From the NCBI GenBank assembly GCA_963791885.1, contig CAWBUL010000006.1:744001-808000 (forward strand): a stretch of DNA of 64,000 bases. The letters are read 5' to 3'. Of this stretch, positions 27,413 to 37,158 are shown piece by piece; within the stretch, counting starts at the first letter, position 1, and every line of letters starts with the position of its first letter. The notes beneath the pieces are model-generated. The model did not search any database, had not been told where the DNA came from, and saw nothing but the letters and a program-made list of their open reading frames with translations. The DNA comes from CAVSUZ01 sp963791885. GTDB taxonomy: Bacteria > Pseudomonadota > Alphaproteobacteria > Acetobacterales > Acetobacteraceae. Both the position numbers and the translations under genes were made by a program.

Positions 27413-29336
27413 TCAATCGACCGCACTCTCGCCTGCCGTCCCAGGTTCCTGGAATCGCAACAATCGCCCGGAATTGGCCATGACCGCCACAGTGCCCAAA
27501 TTGTGAAGCACGGCCACCACCACCGCGCCTTCTGCTCCGAATACCCCCATTGCCGCGCCGCCAATCAGCATCGCGGTCCAGCCCAGGCCAAGCGCCACGT
27601 TCACGTGAATAGTCCGGCGGCACCGGCGGCTCAGTCGAATGCTACTTGGCAGGCGCCGCAGATCACTCGTCATCAGCACGAGATCGGCGGATGCCGCAGC
27701 AACATCGGCGCCGCTCGCGCCCATGGCGACCCCCACGGCGCCAGCTTTGAGCGCCAGCGCATCGTTGATCCCGTCTCCGACGACCAGGGGGCGGTAGCCC
27801 TGGCGCATCTCGTCCTGCACGCAGTCCAGTTTCTGCTCGGGGAGTGCTTGAGAACGCACCTCGGGGATGTCGAGATAAGCTGCAATTCGCTGCGCCACTT
27901 CCTCTCGGTCGCCGGTCAGCAGCACTTGCCGCCGCAGTCCCAATTCCCGAAGATCCGCAAGCGCCGCGCGCGCCTCTGGCCGCGGCTCATCGGCCAGCAA
28001 CGCCCATCCGAGGAACACCCCATCCCGTGCCACGCCGGCGATGGGTCCATCGTGCGCTGGGATACCCGGAATGGAGATGCCGAGTTGTTCGAAAAGCCGA
28101 GGCGCTCCAAGGGCGAGCAAGCCAGCTCCGCTGCGTGCCGTCATGCCGAGACCCGGCAGTTCCAATACCTCGGCAATGGGCAAGCGCTCTTCTGCCGTCA
28201 CCGCTCCGGCCAACGCATGCGCCACAGGATGATTGCTTGCTGCGCCGAGTGTGCCGGCGACGCGCAGCAGCTCTGCCCCGTTCACCCCGGCCTCGGCTCG
28301 AGCTTCCGCAAGTTGTAGCTTGCCGAGGGTCACTGTACCGGTCTTGTCCAGTACCAACGAGTTCGCGGTGGCCAGGTCCTCCAAAAAGGCTGGTCCCTTT
28401 ACCAGAATCCCATGCCGGCCTGCGACTACGATCGCCGCAATAGACGTCGCCGGTGCTGCTAGAACGATAGCGCAGGGACACGATGCAACGAGTACCGCCA
28501 GCATCGGTGCTACGCTGCCGGTCGCGAACCACACGCCTGCCGCGATGAGGATAACAAGGATCATGTAGTGCCCCGCGTAAAGTTCCATTACGCGCGTGGC
28601 TGCTGGCTTCGCTCGCTCTGCCTCCTGCATAAGCGCCAGCACGCGTCCTAATGTGGTCTCCTCTCCAACTCGCGTGATCTCCACTAGGAGATGCCCGTCC
28701 AGATTGATCGAGCCACCGAATGCCAGCGCTCCAGGCTCGACTTCCACTGGTACCGACTCACCGGTGATGGGTGCAGTATCGAGGCTGGACCGTCCGTCCC
28801 GCACCAGCCCGTCGACCGGGATCCGCTCGCCCGCCCGAAGTTCGATCAGGTCACCCACCGCGAGTCGGTGGGCGGGAACTGTGACCGTGGTCCCGTCGGG
28901 TAGCCGCTTGCGCACCTCAGCGCGGGTCAGTCGGGCAACAGAACTCGATCGCCTCGTGCGACCCGAGCAACGAGCGTTCCTCGATGACATGTCCCATCGT
29001 CATCACCAGCGGCAGCAGCACTGCGGTAATCAGATCACCGGCCGCCCAGGCGGCCAGCATCGCGACTGCGATCAGCTGATCCGTAAGTCCGTGCAGATCG
29101 GGTTGGCGAAGGCTGCGCCAAGCGGCCCCAAGCGCCGGGACGGCGATAATCAACGCGCCCGCGCCGGCCACCAGTTCGGCGACCGCCTCTTGATCGCGAG
29201 CGCAGAGGCGTATTGCCAAAGATGAAAGCAACAGCCCTCCCGCAATTAGGCCCAGTGTCAAACGCGTCCCGATTTGCTGACGCTCGATCTTGGTCAGCAG
29301 TCCGCCAGCTTCGACAGTGGCGGTGGCTGCCGTCAC
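27413..29336 (-). pseudogene. Heavy-metal (P1B) P-type ATPase, one frameshift
   Basis: The start GTG 29336 overlaps the upstream SPFH stop. The first part (139 codons) ends in HVIEERSLLGSHEAIE; one frame over near 28940 it continues ARLTRAEVRKRLPDGTTVTV. Motifs: PITGESVPVE (actuator), ASCPCAIVLAAP (metal-binding CPC in the membrane), DKTGTVTLGK (phosphorylated Asp), SNHPVAHAL (HP) and GDGINDALAL. There is no N-terminal HMA domain. The CPC suggests Cu, Zn or Cd export. If the shift is a sequencing error the pump is complete. It is the last gene of a four-gene operon with SPFH proteins. Confidence 0.85.
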
Positions 29337-30376
29337 TGGGCGGATCCCGAGACAATGAGTTGGCTGCCGCTGGCCGGATCGAATGCCACGACCCGCTTTG
29401 CTCGGCCGAGCAGCATGCCCACCCGCGCATAATAGGTCTGGAAAACAACGGACTTTCCTGCCGGTGTTTCAGCTTGAGGCGCCAGTGCCAGTATCGGAGC
29501 CGTGGCCGTGATAGCCTCACCCCGCTGTTCATCCGCCAAGGCCGTTGCCGTTGCTAGGATGCGTTGCCGCGCCTGTATCGCCGACTGCCTTGTTATCTCC
29601 GCCGCCTCGCGAGCCTGCGCTATAGTCTGTTGGGCAAGCTGCGTAACGGCTAAGATGTGGTCGAAGGCATAACGCGCCGCCTCCGGTAGGCTTGCAGAGA
29701 TATCGACGCGGGTCACCGTGATCCCAAGTGCCCCACCCTCGCTGGCCAGCGCCGTCAGGCGTCGATTGACGGCTGCGACCAGATCGAGCCGGAATCGCTC
29801 TGGACTCGGCACGGTGTCCGCCCCCTCCGCGACCGAGGTCACTAGGACCGCATTGATGCTGCGGGAGGCGGCGACTTCGATCGCGCTCGCTATGACCAGC
29901 CGCTGCAGCGCAGCGGCCACATGGTCCTGCTCGATCATATAGGCCGCCGGGTCGGATATTCGGTAGAGCACCGTCGCCTGAAGGTGCGCCACACCGCCGT
30001 CGCCCGTGAGCAGGAACCCGGTATTCCAGCGGGGGTCCGGGCTGAGTGGGTATTCGAGGCGCCGGCCCATTATCGCCGCCCCAGCGTCGAACGGGGCGAT
30101 ACGCATCGAGACCTGGCTTTCCGGGGCAGGCAGCAGCACCACCTGCTCGATCGGACGCGGCCAAGCGAACAGCAGTCCTGGGCCCTCTTCCCGCACGACC
30201 TGACCGAGGCGTAGCACCACGGCCCGCTTGTCCGGAGGCACCTGCCGGACGCCAGAAACCATCCAACCCAACGCCATCACCAGCACTGCGGCGAACAGGA
30301 AACGGAAACCCAGCCGGACCGACTGCGCCCAAGCGCCTTCCAGCAAATCCGATTGGACCGGATGCGAGGCATTCAT
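29333..30376 (-). CDS. SPFH/Band-7 membrane protein (HflC/HflK-like), third in operon
   Basis: 347 aa. One N-terminal helix (LGFRFLFAAVLVMALGWMVS) leads into an SPFH domain (VPPDKRAVVLRLGQVVREEG, PGLLFAWPRPIEQVVLLPA, VLYRISDPAAYMI) and a coiled-coil rich in Ala, Arg and Gln (AQQTIAQAREAAEITRQSAI). Such proteins build ring scaffolds in the membrane that modulate FtsH-type proteases or local lipid domains. The start overlaps the previous stop (ATGA); its own stop overlaps the ATPase start. Confidence 0.85.
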   Translation of the reverse strand: MNASHPVQSDLLEGAWAQSVRLGFRFLFAAVLVMALGWMVSGVRQVPPDKRAVVLRLGQVVREEGPGLLFAWPRPIEQVVLLPAPESQVSMRIAPFDAGAAIMGRRLEYPLSPDPRWNTGFLLTGDGGVAHLQATVLYRISDPAAYMIEQDHVAAALQRLVIASAIEVAASRSINAVLVTSVAEGADTVPSPERFRLDLVAAVNRRLTALASEGGALGITVTRVDISASLPEAARYAFDHILAVTQLAQQTIAQAREAAEITRQSAIQARQRILATATALADEQRGEAITATAPILALAPQAETPAGKSVVFQTYYARVGMLLGRAKRVVAFDPASGSQLIVSGSAQ

Positions 30377-31395
30377 GGTGTAAGCTTAGTGGCGGCCGGC
30401 CCCGGATCATCGGGGCCATCGACCAGGACGCGGAACGGCGCGGCATCCGTTCGCAGAATCAGGCGGGTATTCCCGCTGATCACTTGGTCGAGCGTATCGA
30501 GCGATCGCAATGTCGTGTAAAGTGGCGGGTCGCTCTGATATGCCTTCCCGTAGATGCTAGCGGCTTCCACCTCCGCTTCGGCTTTGATCGCGGCCGCCTT
30601 CGCCGCGGCATCGGCAACCACGATCCTGGCGTCGCGGTCGGCATCGGAGCGGATCTGGGCTGCCTGCCGCTCGCCTTCGGCCATGCGCGCCGTTGCGATG
30701 GCAAGCCGGTCGGCCCGCATCCGCGCCACGGTCGCATCCAGAGGCTCAGACGGCAGCGTCAACCGTTCCAGCCCGACCTGCCGGATGGCGATGCCATACA
30801 TACTCAGTACCTGGTCATGCAAATGTTGGCGCAGCACCTGTTCGAATCGGTCGATCTGCACCTTGGCCGGATCCGTGTTGACCAGATCGGACAACGCGAA
30901 CCCGCTGGCAGTCACCTCCAATGCTGAGGCCACGAAGCTCCGCAACTGCTCCGCGGCGTTGTCCGGTTGGTTCTGCACCGCGCGCAGGAACTGCCGCACA
31001 CTGGCCGGATCGCGTGGTACCTGCCAGGCGACGTACGCCTGCATCAGGACGCGCAATCCGTCTCGCGTCCCGACATCCTGTAACCCGCTGGAGGTGGTGC
31101 GCAGCCGCAAATCGACTGATGTTGTATTCTCGATCGGCGCCGGCAGCCGCCAGGCCAAACCAGGCTGAGTGACCACTGCTATCGGATTGCCGAAACGCGT
31201 AATCACCAGTGCATTGCCCGGCCCGATCAGCACAAGGCAGGCGGACATCACCAACCCTGCCACGATTACCACCGCGACCAGGTAACGAAGGCCGGAGAAC
31301 GGGCGAGGTGCCGATGCGAACGATCCGTCCCCGCCGTGCTGATGCGACGACGCTGGATGGCCGGAGCTGTCATGACTATGGAAATGCAAGGACAT
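30373..31395 (-). CDS. SPFH/Band-7 membrane protein (HflC-like) with His-rich N-terminus
   Basis: 340 aa. The first 25 residues are histidine-rich (MSLHFHSHDSSGHPASSHQH), a possible metal-binding tail. A single helix (YLVAVVIVAGLVMSACLVLI) and an SPFH domain follow (LVITRFGNPIAVVTQPGLAW, RVLMQAYVAWQVPRDPASV, MYGIAIRQVGLERLTLPSEP), then a charged coiled-coil (AEGERQAAQIRSDADRDARI). The HflC-like end holds ISGNTRLILRTDAAPF. ATG 31395 shares a base with the preceding stop. Confidence 0.88.
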   Translation of the reverse strand: MSLHFHSHDSSGHPASSHQHGGDGSFASAPRPFSGLRYLVAVVIVAGLVMSACLVLIGPGNALVITRFGNPIAVVTQPGLAWRLPAPIENTTSVDLRLRTTSSGLQDVGTRDGLRVLMQAYVAWQVPRDPASVRQFLRAVQNQPDNAAEQLRSFVASALEVTASGFALSDLVNTDPAKVQIDRFEQVLRQHLHDQVLSMYGIAIRQVGLERLTLPSEPLDATVARMRADRLAIATARMAEGERQAAQIRSDADRDARIVVADAAAKAAAIKAEAEVEAASIYGKAYQSDPPLYTTLRSLDTLDQVISGNTRLILRTDAAPFRVLVDGPDDPGPAATKLTP

Positions 31396-33182
31396 CAGTC
31401 GGGCTCCGATTGTGCGTGGTGAGGCTCCGCCGGCAGTGTCTGGCCGGGAGCCATTGGCGGGCGCAGGTCGATAGTTGGCGCCGGCCCCCCAGCCAACCGG
31501 TGATCAACAATCAGCACTTCGGTGGTCCGCAGGGCGCGCGTTAGGTCATCAAACCAGCGTTCCAGTAGAAAGGACGGCCCGCCTGCGTGATAAGCTTGCC
31601 GATCACCAGCAAATAGGGCGGCGTCCCCGCGGGCCTGGGCTAGCGTCGCCGCGGCCTGTCCAGCGGCACTGTCCAGGTCATACGTCACGGTCTGCTGGGC
31701 CAGACTACGGCTGTCAGCCGCTTGCCCAGTCTGGTCGGCAACTGCGATCTGCGCCCGGATCCCTGCAGCCTGCACCGCGTGATAGGCACTCGCAGCGGCG
31801 GGCGGTGGGTGAATGGCCTCAATGACCACCGCGACCAGGTCGACACCGGTGTGGAGCCCCTGCAGCTCTTGCCGCATCTCCTGGCGCAACCTCATGGCAA
31901 GCATCTCGCGGTCCGCCGAGAGGAGGGGCGGCAGGGTGAGGTGGGCGAAGGTGTGGACGAGCACCCGGGAGGCAACTGAGCGGACCAGCGCGTCAGGGTC
32001 GGCATTATTTGCCACCGCGAGGAACGCTGCCTGGTTGGAGAGGCCAAGGCGCCAGATGAGGCGCAAATCGATATTGACGATCTGAAACTCCTGCCGCCCG
32101 GTTTCCTCGCTGGCAATCAGGTAAGTCGCTTCGCCGGGATGGGTGCCGTTCCACAACCGATCCTCGGTAGGCGGCGCTTCATCCTCGGCGCCGACGACCG
32201 GGGCAGCCTGCGTCGGCGTCGCTTCAAGCGAGACCGCGATGTCGTGCAGCACGCCGAATTCAACGAGATGTAGCCTTCCGAAGGGCCAGGGGAGATGCAG
32301 ATGCAGGCCGGGGCCGAAGACGGCGACCGGCTTGCCGAACCGCTCCTCGACTCCGCGCTGATCGATCCGGAGCGCCGTCACGCCGGTGATGCCCCAAGCG
32401 AGAACAATAATCCCAAGGCCGATCGGGATGGCCGCCCGAGCGGCGAAGCGGAGCGCCCAGCTTCGCTGCAGGTCGATGCCGAGCTGTTGCTGCAGCGCAG
32501 GGTTGAGCCCACGCAGAGAGGGCCAAGCGGGGCGGATCACGCGAGCCAGCATGCTCCGGGCGATAGAGTGCAAGTCCTTCGGGGCCGGCGGCGGCATGAA
32601 GACGGTAGCGAGGCTGCGGAGCAGCAACTCGATGGCGACCAGCAGGACCAAGACACCGACCGCTTGCTCCATCCAGACTACGAATGCGAACCCGGCTGCC
32701 TGGAGCAGCTGAGAGACGCCAACGCCAAGCAGCGCGAGCAGCGGGAGACGCAGCAGGAACGCGAGGTCCGTCGAGCCCGTGCGAACCAACGTCTGTTCCA
32801 AGACGAGGACCGGGAAGGCGCCGGCCACGAAGGTAAAACCGACGATAAGTCGAGCATTAGTGGCGACCGCAACGGGCGCGGTTCTCCACGCCAGGATGCA
32901 GGCGGCGCCAGCCAATATTGCGAGGGTCGCGTTCAGCGTCACCTGCCACCACCGTGTTGCGCCACCCCGGGCTATGACCAATCCAGCGCAGAAGAGCCCG
33001 TCCGCGGCGATGAGGAAGGAAGATGCGACGAAAGCTGTGGCGACCGGCACGGGAGAACCCACCCGGAACGCAGAACCGGCTGCGGCCGCAGCGGCGAGGC
33101 AGACGCCGAGCAAGCCGAACAATGCTCCTCCCAGGATCAGCTGCGAGGATCGCTCCCTGAACGGAGCGGGATCGCGGGGCAT
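31395..33182 (-). CDS. Large polytopic SPFH protein (HflK-like), first in operon
   Basis: 595 aa from ATG 33182, with AGGA eight bases upstream; a longer frame to 33248 lacks a site. The N-terminal 220 residues form about six membrane helices (LILGGALFGLLGVCLAAAA, ATLAILAGAACILAWRTAPV, AVGVLVLLVAIELLLRSLAT). Another helix (IPIGLGIIVLAWGITGVTAL) precedes the SPFH domain (IDQRGVEERFGKPVAVFGPG, FQIVNIDLRLIWRLGLSNQA) and a C-terminal helical region. Usual HflK has one helix and about 400 residues, so the polytopic extension is unusual. Part of the metal-ATPase operon. Confidence 0.85.
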   Translation of the reverse strand: MPRDPAPFRERSSQLILGGALFGLLGVCLAAAAAAGSAFRVGSPVPVATAFVASSFLIAADGLFCAGLVIARGGATRWWQVTLNATLAILAGAACILAWRTAPVAVATNARLIVGFTFVAGAFPVLVLEQTLVRTGSTDLAFLLRLPLLALLGVGVSQLLQAAGFAFVVWMEQAVGVLVLLVAIELLLRSLATVFMPPPAPKDLHSIARSMLARVIRPAWPSLRGLNPALQQQLGIDLQRSWALRFAARAAIPIGLGIIVLAWGITGVTALRIDQRGVEERFGKPVAVFGPGLHLHLPWPFGRLHLVEFGVLHDIAVSLEATPTQAAPVVGAEDEAPPTEDRLWNGTHPGEATYLIASEETGRQEFQIVNIDLRLIWRLGLSNQAAFLAVANNADPDALVRSVASRVLVHTFAHLTLPPLLSADREMLAMRLRQEMRQELQGLHTGVDLVAVVIEAIHPPPAAASAYHAVQAAGIRAQIAVADQTGQAADSRSLAQQTVTYDLDSAAGQAAATLAQARGDAALFAGDRQAYHAGGPSFLLERWFDDLTRALRTTEVLIVDHRLAGGPAPTIDLRPPMAPGQTLPAEPHHAQSEPD

Positions 33183-33247
33183 CAGCGTGTTCCTATCCGC
33201 AGAGCCGGTGCCGCAGCATAGGGTTGGGATTCTAGCGTATGCAAACA

Positions 33248-33433
33248 CTAGATACCGATCTTGATTTTGGGCGGCATGTAGGCGCAGCCGTAGATCGGTT
33301 CGCCTTCTTCTTCGCCGCCGTTATACCATTCGCCCTCGATCCAGATCTCGCCGGTGGCGCGGGCGAGGCCGGCGACGGCAGCGTGCGCGGCACTCTGCCA
33401 AGGATTGACGCGCGTTTTGAACGTTGCGGCTCA
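33248..33433 (-). pseudogene. C-terminal fragment of an unknown protein
   Basis: The frame after a TGA near 33434 reads ATFKTRVNPWQSAAHAAVAG, then TGEIWIEGEWYNGGEEEGEP and IYGCAYMPPKIKIGI, then TAG at 33248-33250. The composition (acidic, aromatic, no rare codons) looks like a real protein end, but there is no start. It lies directly upstream of the HflK-like gene, 65 bases away, so it may once have headed this operon. Family not recognised. Confidence 0.35.
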
Positions 33434-33603
33434 CGCCGCCGAAGACCCCCGATGGTCCAGTATCGCATCGTTTAGGCCCTGCGTCGCGGTGCGCAGGTTG
33501 CTTTTGACGACGCCGTGGAATTGGATGGAATGGCGCGTGATCAGACGCTGTCTGCAGTTCGCGCGCTCGCGCGATGCGTTCGGCTGTGGCTGCGTGCGAT
33601 TTT

Positions 33604-34438
33604 CGTGTGGACGGATTTCACCAAGACCAGGCCGCATGCGAAGCTGACAATTGCCGAGAAGCTCACTGCGGTTTTCTCGCATCGTAAGGCGACACGACGC
33701 GCTTGAAGCGCTTGAGCTTGCCGACCGCCTGCTCGACCCGTGCCCTGGTCTTGTAGAGTTTGGTTGGAAAGAAGCGCCCACGCTCCTTAGCGGTGCTACG
33801 GCGGGGAATCACCGGCGTGATGCCGCGGACACGCGCGGCATCGCGATTGGCACGGCTGTCGCTTTATCGGTCACCACCAGGCGCGGACGGATGTCGGGCC
33901 CGATATCCAGCGAGGTTTCGAACTCGACGCAATCGCTCGCCTCGCCCCCGGTTAGGTGGAAGTCGAGAGGTAGGCCCTCGAAGTCGGTCTTGAGATGGAT
34001 CTTGGTCGAGAAACCGCCGCGTGAACGACCGAGCGCCTGATCCTGTTGCCCCCTTTGGCCCCGGCCGCGGAAACATGAGCGCGCACCGTGGTGCTGTCGA
34101 AGAACTGCACCAAATGTGCCGTGTCGCTCTGCTCAGCAAGCAGCTGGAAGAAGGCTTCGAACACGCCCGACCGGCTCAGCCGCCAAAACCGCTTCCAGAC
34201 GCTGTTCCAGTTGCCAAATCGCTCCGGCAGCGCCCGCCAGGTGATGCAGCGCCTCGAGGACGCGCCGGTCGTTCCGCCCGCGATCGCCCGGCTCGGAACA
34301 GTTTTACAACCAGTTTCCGGTCCGGCTCGGTCATTCCCGTCAACATGGCCCGGCTCCCACATGCCGGTCGTCGATCAATCGAAGAAAGTCCGATTCGGGA
34401 ATCCCCTCACGCTATACTCACGCCAATCCGTCCACACG
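33604..34438 (-). mobile_element. IS5-family element (835 bp) with 14-bp inverted ends
   Basis: CGTGTGGACGGATT at 33604 and its exact complement AATCCGTCCACACG ending at 34438 form perfect 14-bp inverted repeats. They enclose one transposase gene. No target duplication was recognised. The insertion cut an ABC sugar-binding protein gene on the right. Confidence 0.85.
33663..34346 (-). pseudogene. IS5 transposase (multiply frameshifted)
   Basis: Starts MLTGMTEPDRKLVVKLFRAG at 34346. It continues in other frames as RFGNWNSVWKRFWRLSRSGV, HLVQFFDSTTVRAHVSAAGA (Asp) and ALGRSRGGFSTKIHLKTDFE, and ends with TRARVEQAVGKLKRFKRVVS and a stop at 33663. At least three shifts separate these blocks. The EQAVGKLKRF block holds the catalytic Glu. 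Inactive unless the shifts are artefacts. Confidence 0.8.
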
Positions 34439-34690
34439 GCCTAGGAGCCAACCTTGGCTGGCGAACAGGCCGAAATTCTCGGAGGGCAGCTCAAATACAC
34501 CCGGCGGACGGCCCGAGGCGAACCTGACGGTGAGCTGATCAATAACGGAATTATACGGGATCTGCGTGACAGAGATTTGCACGTCAGGATTCACCTTTTG
34601 GAAAGCCTTACTCATGCTCTTCCACCAGGCGCTGAATCCGGGTTCTTCCCACTGCCAAGTGGCGAATTCAAGCGCCCGCGCGGTGCAGGT
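34439..34690 (-). pseudogene. ABC sugar-binding protein, internal fragment
   Basis: EFATWQWEEPGFSAWWKSMS, KAFQKVNPDVQISVTQIPYN, DQLTVRFASGRPPGVFELPS and NFGLFASQGWL match the start of the mature part of family-1 sugar-binding proteins (W..PG...W, F.K.NPDI.V...PY, GRPPDVF.L). The signal peptide side is lost at 34690, where an IS6 scrap begins, and the rest is cut by the IS5 end at 34438. Confidence 0.65.
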
Positions 34691-34809
34691 TCATCTACGG
34701 TCATTTGCGACTACGCGATCATCTTATGCCGACGAGCCATTACCGGGGCGCCCGCGCCAATGCGTTCCGGATCTGGCGCGAGGAGACGTGCGTCCAAACG
34801 ATGCGCTGA
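34690..34809 (+). pseudogene. IS6-family transposase C-terminal scrap
   Basis: The frame FIYGHLRLRDHLMPTSHYRG followed by ARANAFRIWREETCVQTMR and TGA aligns with the last 40 residues of the IS6 transposase at 62894-63604 (IIYGHFRLPRHLMRASSYRH, ARAKAFQIWWQETCVQ). Nothing else of the element remains. The bases up to 34998 hold no gene. Confidence 0.7.
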
Positions 34810-34998
34810 TAGCAGTCTCCGTGCATCCATCCCGTTAGCCACGTTCTCAGGCGGATTAACTTGCCAATTCCCGCCGCGGTGCACCGCTGACGCCTCTCGT
34901 TACACCGACGCCGGCGAAGCAATGGCCCGTGCAATAGCGGATCAGCATCCGCGTCTACATTGGCCACGCCTCGGTCCACACGTGGCGTGTTGTATATC

Positions 34999-35583
34999 TC
35001 ACGGGCCATCGAGGGACATGAGTGCCGTGCTGATTGCACCCTCGAGGAGGGCGCGCTCGGGGCGGACACGAGCCAAAACGCGCACGCCCATCAGAACGCC
35101 AAGCAGATGCTGTGCCAAACCGACCGCTGGCAGCGAAGACGCAATCGTCCCATCGGCCTGGCCCTTTTCCACACAAGCCAGGAAGAACGACTCGATCCGT
35201 TTGAGTGATCCAGCAATCACCTCCCGAAACTCCGAGTCGTGAGGCGCCATCTCCAGGGCGGAGTTCACGACCATACAGCCCTTGCGGTCGCGGTCATTGA
35301 GCGAACGATGCAGGATGTCATCGAAAAAGGCCCGTATGGCCTCGCGGGGCGGCAGCGTTTCGCAACGCCGGATGCGCGCCCCAATGCTGCTTTCGATATA
35401 GTGATCAAGGGCCGTCCGGAACATCGCGCGCTTGTCGCCATACGCGTTGTACAGGCTTGCGGCGGCCAGGCCCGTTCTCCCCATCAGATCCTTGACTGAC
35501 GTTGATTCGTAGCCGCGTGCCCAAAAACATTGGACCGCTGCGTCCAGCACCGCACCTTCGTCGAACTCCCTCGGTCTCGCCAT
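34999..35583 (-). CDS. TetR/AcrR-family transcriptional repressor
   Basis: 194 aa from ATG 35583; in-frame ATGs at 35613 and 35640 are alternatives with no better ribosome site. The N-terminal HTH is EFDEGAVLDAAVQCFWARGY, TSVKDLMGRTGLAAASLYNA, YGDKRAMFRTALDHYIES. The C-terminal ligand domain is helical (AIRAFFDDILHRSLNDRDRK, GCMVVNSALEMAPHDSEFRE). It is divergent from, and 154 bp away from, the peroxiredoxin operon, so it probably represses that operon and itself until an electrophile or oxidant binds. Confidence 0.88.
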   Translation of the reverse strand: MARPREFDEGAVLDAAVQCFWARGYESTSVKDLMGRTGLAAASLYNAYGDKRAMFRTALDHYIESSIGARIRRCETLPPREAIRAFFDDILHRSLNDRDRKGCMVVNSALEMAPHDSEFREVIAGSLKRIESFFLACVEKGQADGTIASSLPAVGLAQHLLGVLMGVRVLARVRPERALLEGAISTALMSLDGP

Positions 35584-35736
35584 CCTGCCATCCACTTCAC
35601 GCGCCGCGGGCATCTTGCCATCGGCTTCGACATCGGTCATTCTAGAACGGACATACCATAACACAGCCCCGAAGCACGGTTTCAAGCCTCCGGGGGTCGA
35701 CGGCTCGGCACGCCAAGCAACGGAAGGTATAGCGTC

Positions 35737-36390
35737 ATGGGGCTGGACCAACAGCTTGCTGACTTCAAGGCAGAGTTCCTGCGCACCGCTCCGGCGGGGC
35801 GAGCCACCCTTTATGAAGCCAAGATCGAGGAGCTTCGGGCCAGCTTTGCCCTTGAGGCGGCCATCGGCGTGGGCGCCATTGCCCCCGGTTTCCGGCTGCC
35901 TGATGTGAAAGGCGATCCCGTCTCCCTCGCCGATTTGCTCCGGCGCGGACCGGTTGTGGTGACGTTCTATCGGGGTGGCTGGTGCCCTTACTGCAATATT
36001 CAGTTGCGGGCCTACCAGGCGGTCCTGCCGCAGATAGCAGCCTTGAGCGCCCGGCTCGTGGCGATCTCGCCACAGCTGCCGGACCAATCCCTCTCGACCG
36101 TGCAGGCAAACGAATTGACCTTCGAGGTCTTGAGTGACGTCGGCAATCACGCGGCCCGCCGCTTCGGTCTGGTCTATGCGCTGCCGGAAGAGCTGCGTGC
36201 TGCCTTGCGGTCGAATAACAAGGCATTGCCGGGGATCAACGGCGATGACAGCTGGGAATTGCCGCTGCCGGCGACATACGTGATCTCCCAGGACGGCCGT
36301 ATCGCTCTCGCCTACATCGAAGTCGATTACAGGAAGCGCCTCGAGCCGGGGGCGATCCTCGACGCGCTGCGGTCGCTTCAGCGCATCTGA
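35737..36390 (+). CDS. Peroxiredoxin-like (AhpC/TSA) protein
   Basis: 217 aa, ATG 35737 with GGAAGG upstream. Residues about 50-190 form a thioredoxin-fold peroxiredoxin: GFRLPDVKGDPVSLADLLRR, VVVTFYRGGWCPYCNIQLRA (CxxC at the peroxidatic position), ELTFEVLSDVGNHAARRFGL and PLPATYVISQDGRIALAYIE. This is the YRGGWCPYC subgroup often beside TetR regulators. It probably reduces organic peroxides or acts as a thiol oxidoreductase in the cytosol. First gene of a four-gene operon. Confidence 0.88.
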   Translation: MGLDQQLADFKAEFLRTAPAGRATLYEAKIEELRASFALEAAIGVGAIAPGFRLPDVKGDPVSLADLLRRGPVVVTFYRGGWCPYCNIQLRAYQAVLPQIAALSARLVAISPQLPDQSLSTVQANELTFEVLSDVGNHAARRFGLVYALPEELRAALRSNNKALPGINGDDSWELPLPATYVISQDGRIALAYIEVDYRKRLEPGAILDALRSLQRI

Positions 36391-36442
36391 GCCCACCGGG
36401 CGCCCCGTCTTACCGAAACGTCCCACCTCGAGAGGATGACCC

Positions 36443-37147
36443 ATGATCCGATTCTATTTTCATCCGACGCCCAATCCCGCGAAAGTCACGCTCTTCCTTG
36501 AAGAAGCCGGCCTGCCTTACGAGACGATCCCGGTCGATACCAGCAAGGGCGAACAGCACTCGCCGGCCTTTCGCAAGATCAATCCGAACGGCAAGGTACC
36601 GGCGATCGTCGATACCGAAGGGCCGGGTGGCAAGGAAGCCCGCATCTTCGATTCCACGGCAATCCTGCTCTACCTCGCCGAAAAGACCGGCACATTCCTG
36701 GGCACGCCGGAAGACCGGCCTGAGCTGCTTTCCTGGTTGTTGTTCATCGCGTCGGGACTCGGCCCGTTCTCGGGCCAGGCCGTACATTTCCAGTTCGCCG
36801 CGCCCGAAGGACTTGGTTACGCTGCTAACCGTTATCGCCGCGAGGCTGAGCGCCACTACCAGGTGCTGAACGACCATTTAGCCGGGCGCGAATTCATTGT
36901 CGGCAAGGGCTACACCATTGCCGACATGTCAGCCTGGGGTTGGCTCGACCGTGCGGCGCGGGTCATGAAGGGCGCGGACGATCCGCTGGCTCCGTATCCA
37001 CACTTGAAGCGCCTCTTCCAGACGGTCGATGCCCGTCCGGCGGTGCAGCGTGCGCGAGCGGTTGGGAAGGATCACGAATTCAAGAAGGTCAACGACGAGG
37101 AGACCAAGCGCGCGCTCTTCCCGTCCAACTATTCGCCGGCCGCGTAA
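36443..37147 (+). CDS. Glutathione S-transferase
   Basis: 234 aa, with GAGAGGATG upstream of ATG 36443. N-terminal thioredoxin-fold domain: MIRFYFHPTPNPAKVTLFLE, KINPNGKVPAIVDT, IFDSTAILLYLAEKTG (glutathione contacts, including the cis-Pro in KVPA and Ser/Thr of DST). The C-terminal helical domain holds ERHYQVLNDHLAGREFIVGK and YTIADMSAWGW. It resembles the Nu/YfcG-like class. It conjugates or reduces electrophiles with glutathione; fits a detoxification operon. Confidence 0.92.
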   Translation: MIRFYFHPTPNPAKVTLFLEEAGLPYETIPVDTSKGEQHSPAFRKINPNGKVPAIVDTEGPGGKEARIFDSTAILLYLAEKTGTFLGTPEDRPELLSWLLFIASGLGPFSGQAVHFQFAAPEGLGYAANRYRREAERHYQVLNDHLAGREFIVGKGYTIADMSAWGWLDRAARVMKGADDPLAPYPHLKRLFQTVDARPAVQRARAVGKDHEFKKVNDEETKRALFPSNYSPAA

Positions 37148-37158
37148 GGACGACGACC

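Noticed and set aside
27368..28318. 316-codon plus-strand frame opposite the P-type ATPase
   Set aside because: No domain or start signal; the minus strand has all ATPase motifs.
29529..30446. 305-codon minus frame overlapping the third SPFH gene
   Set aside because: Pro/Gly/Arg-rich out-of-frame translation; the SPFH frame is the real one.
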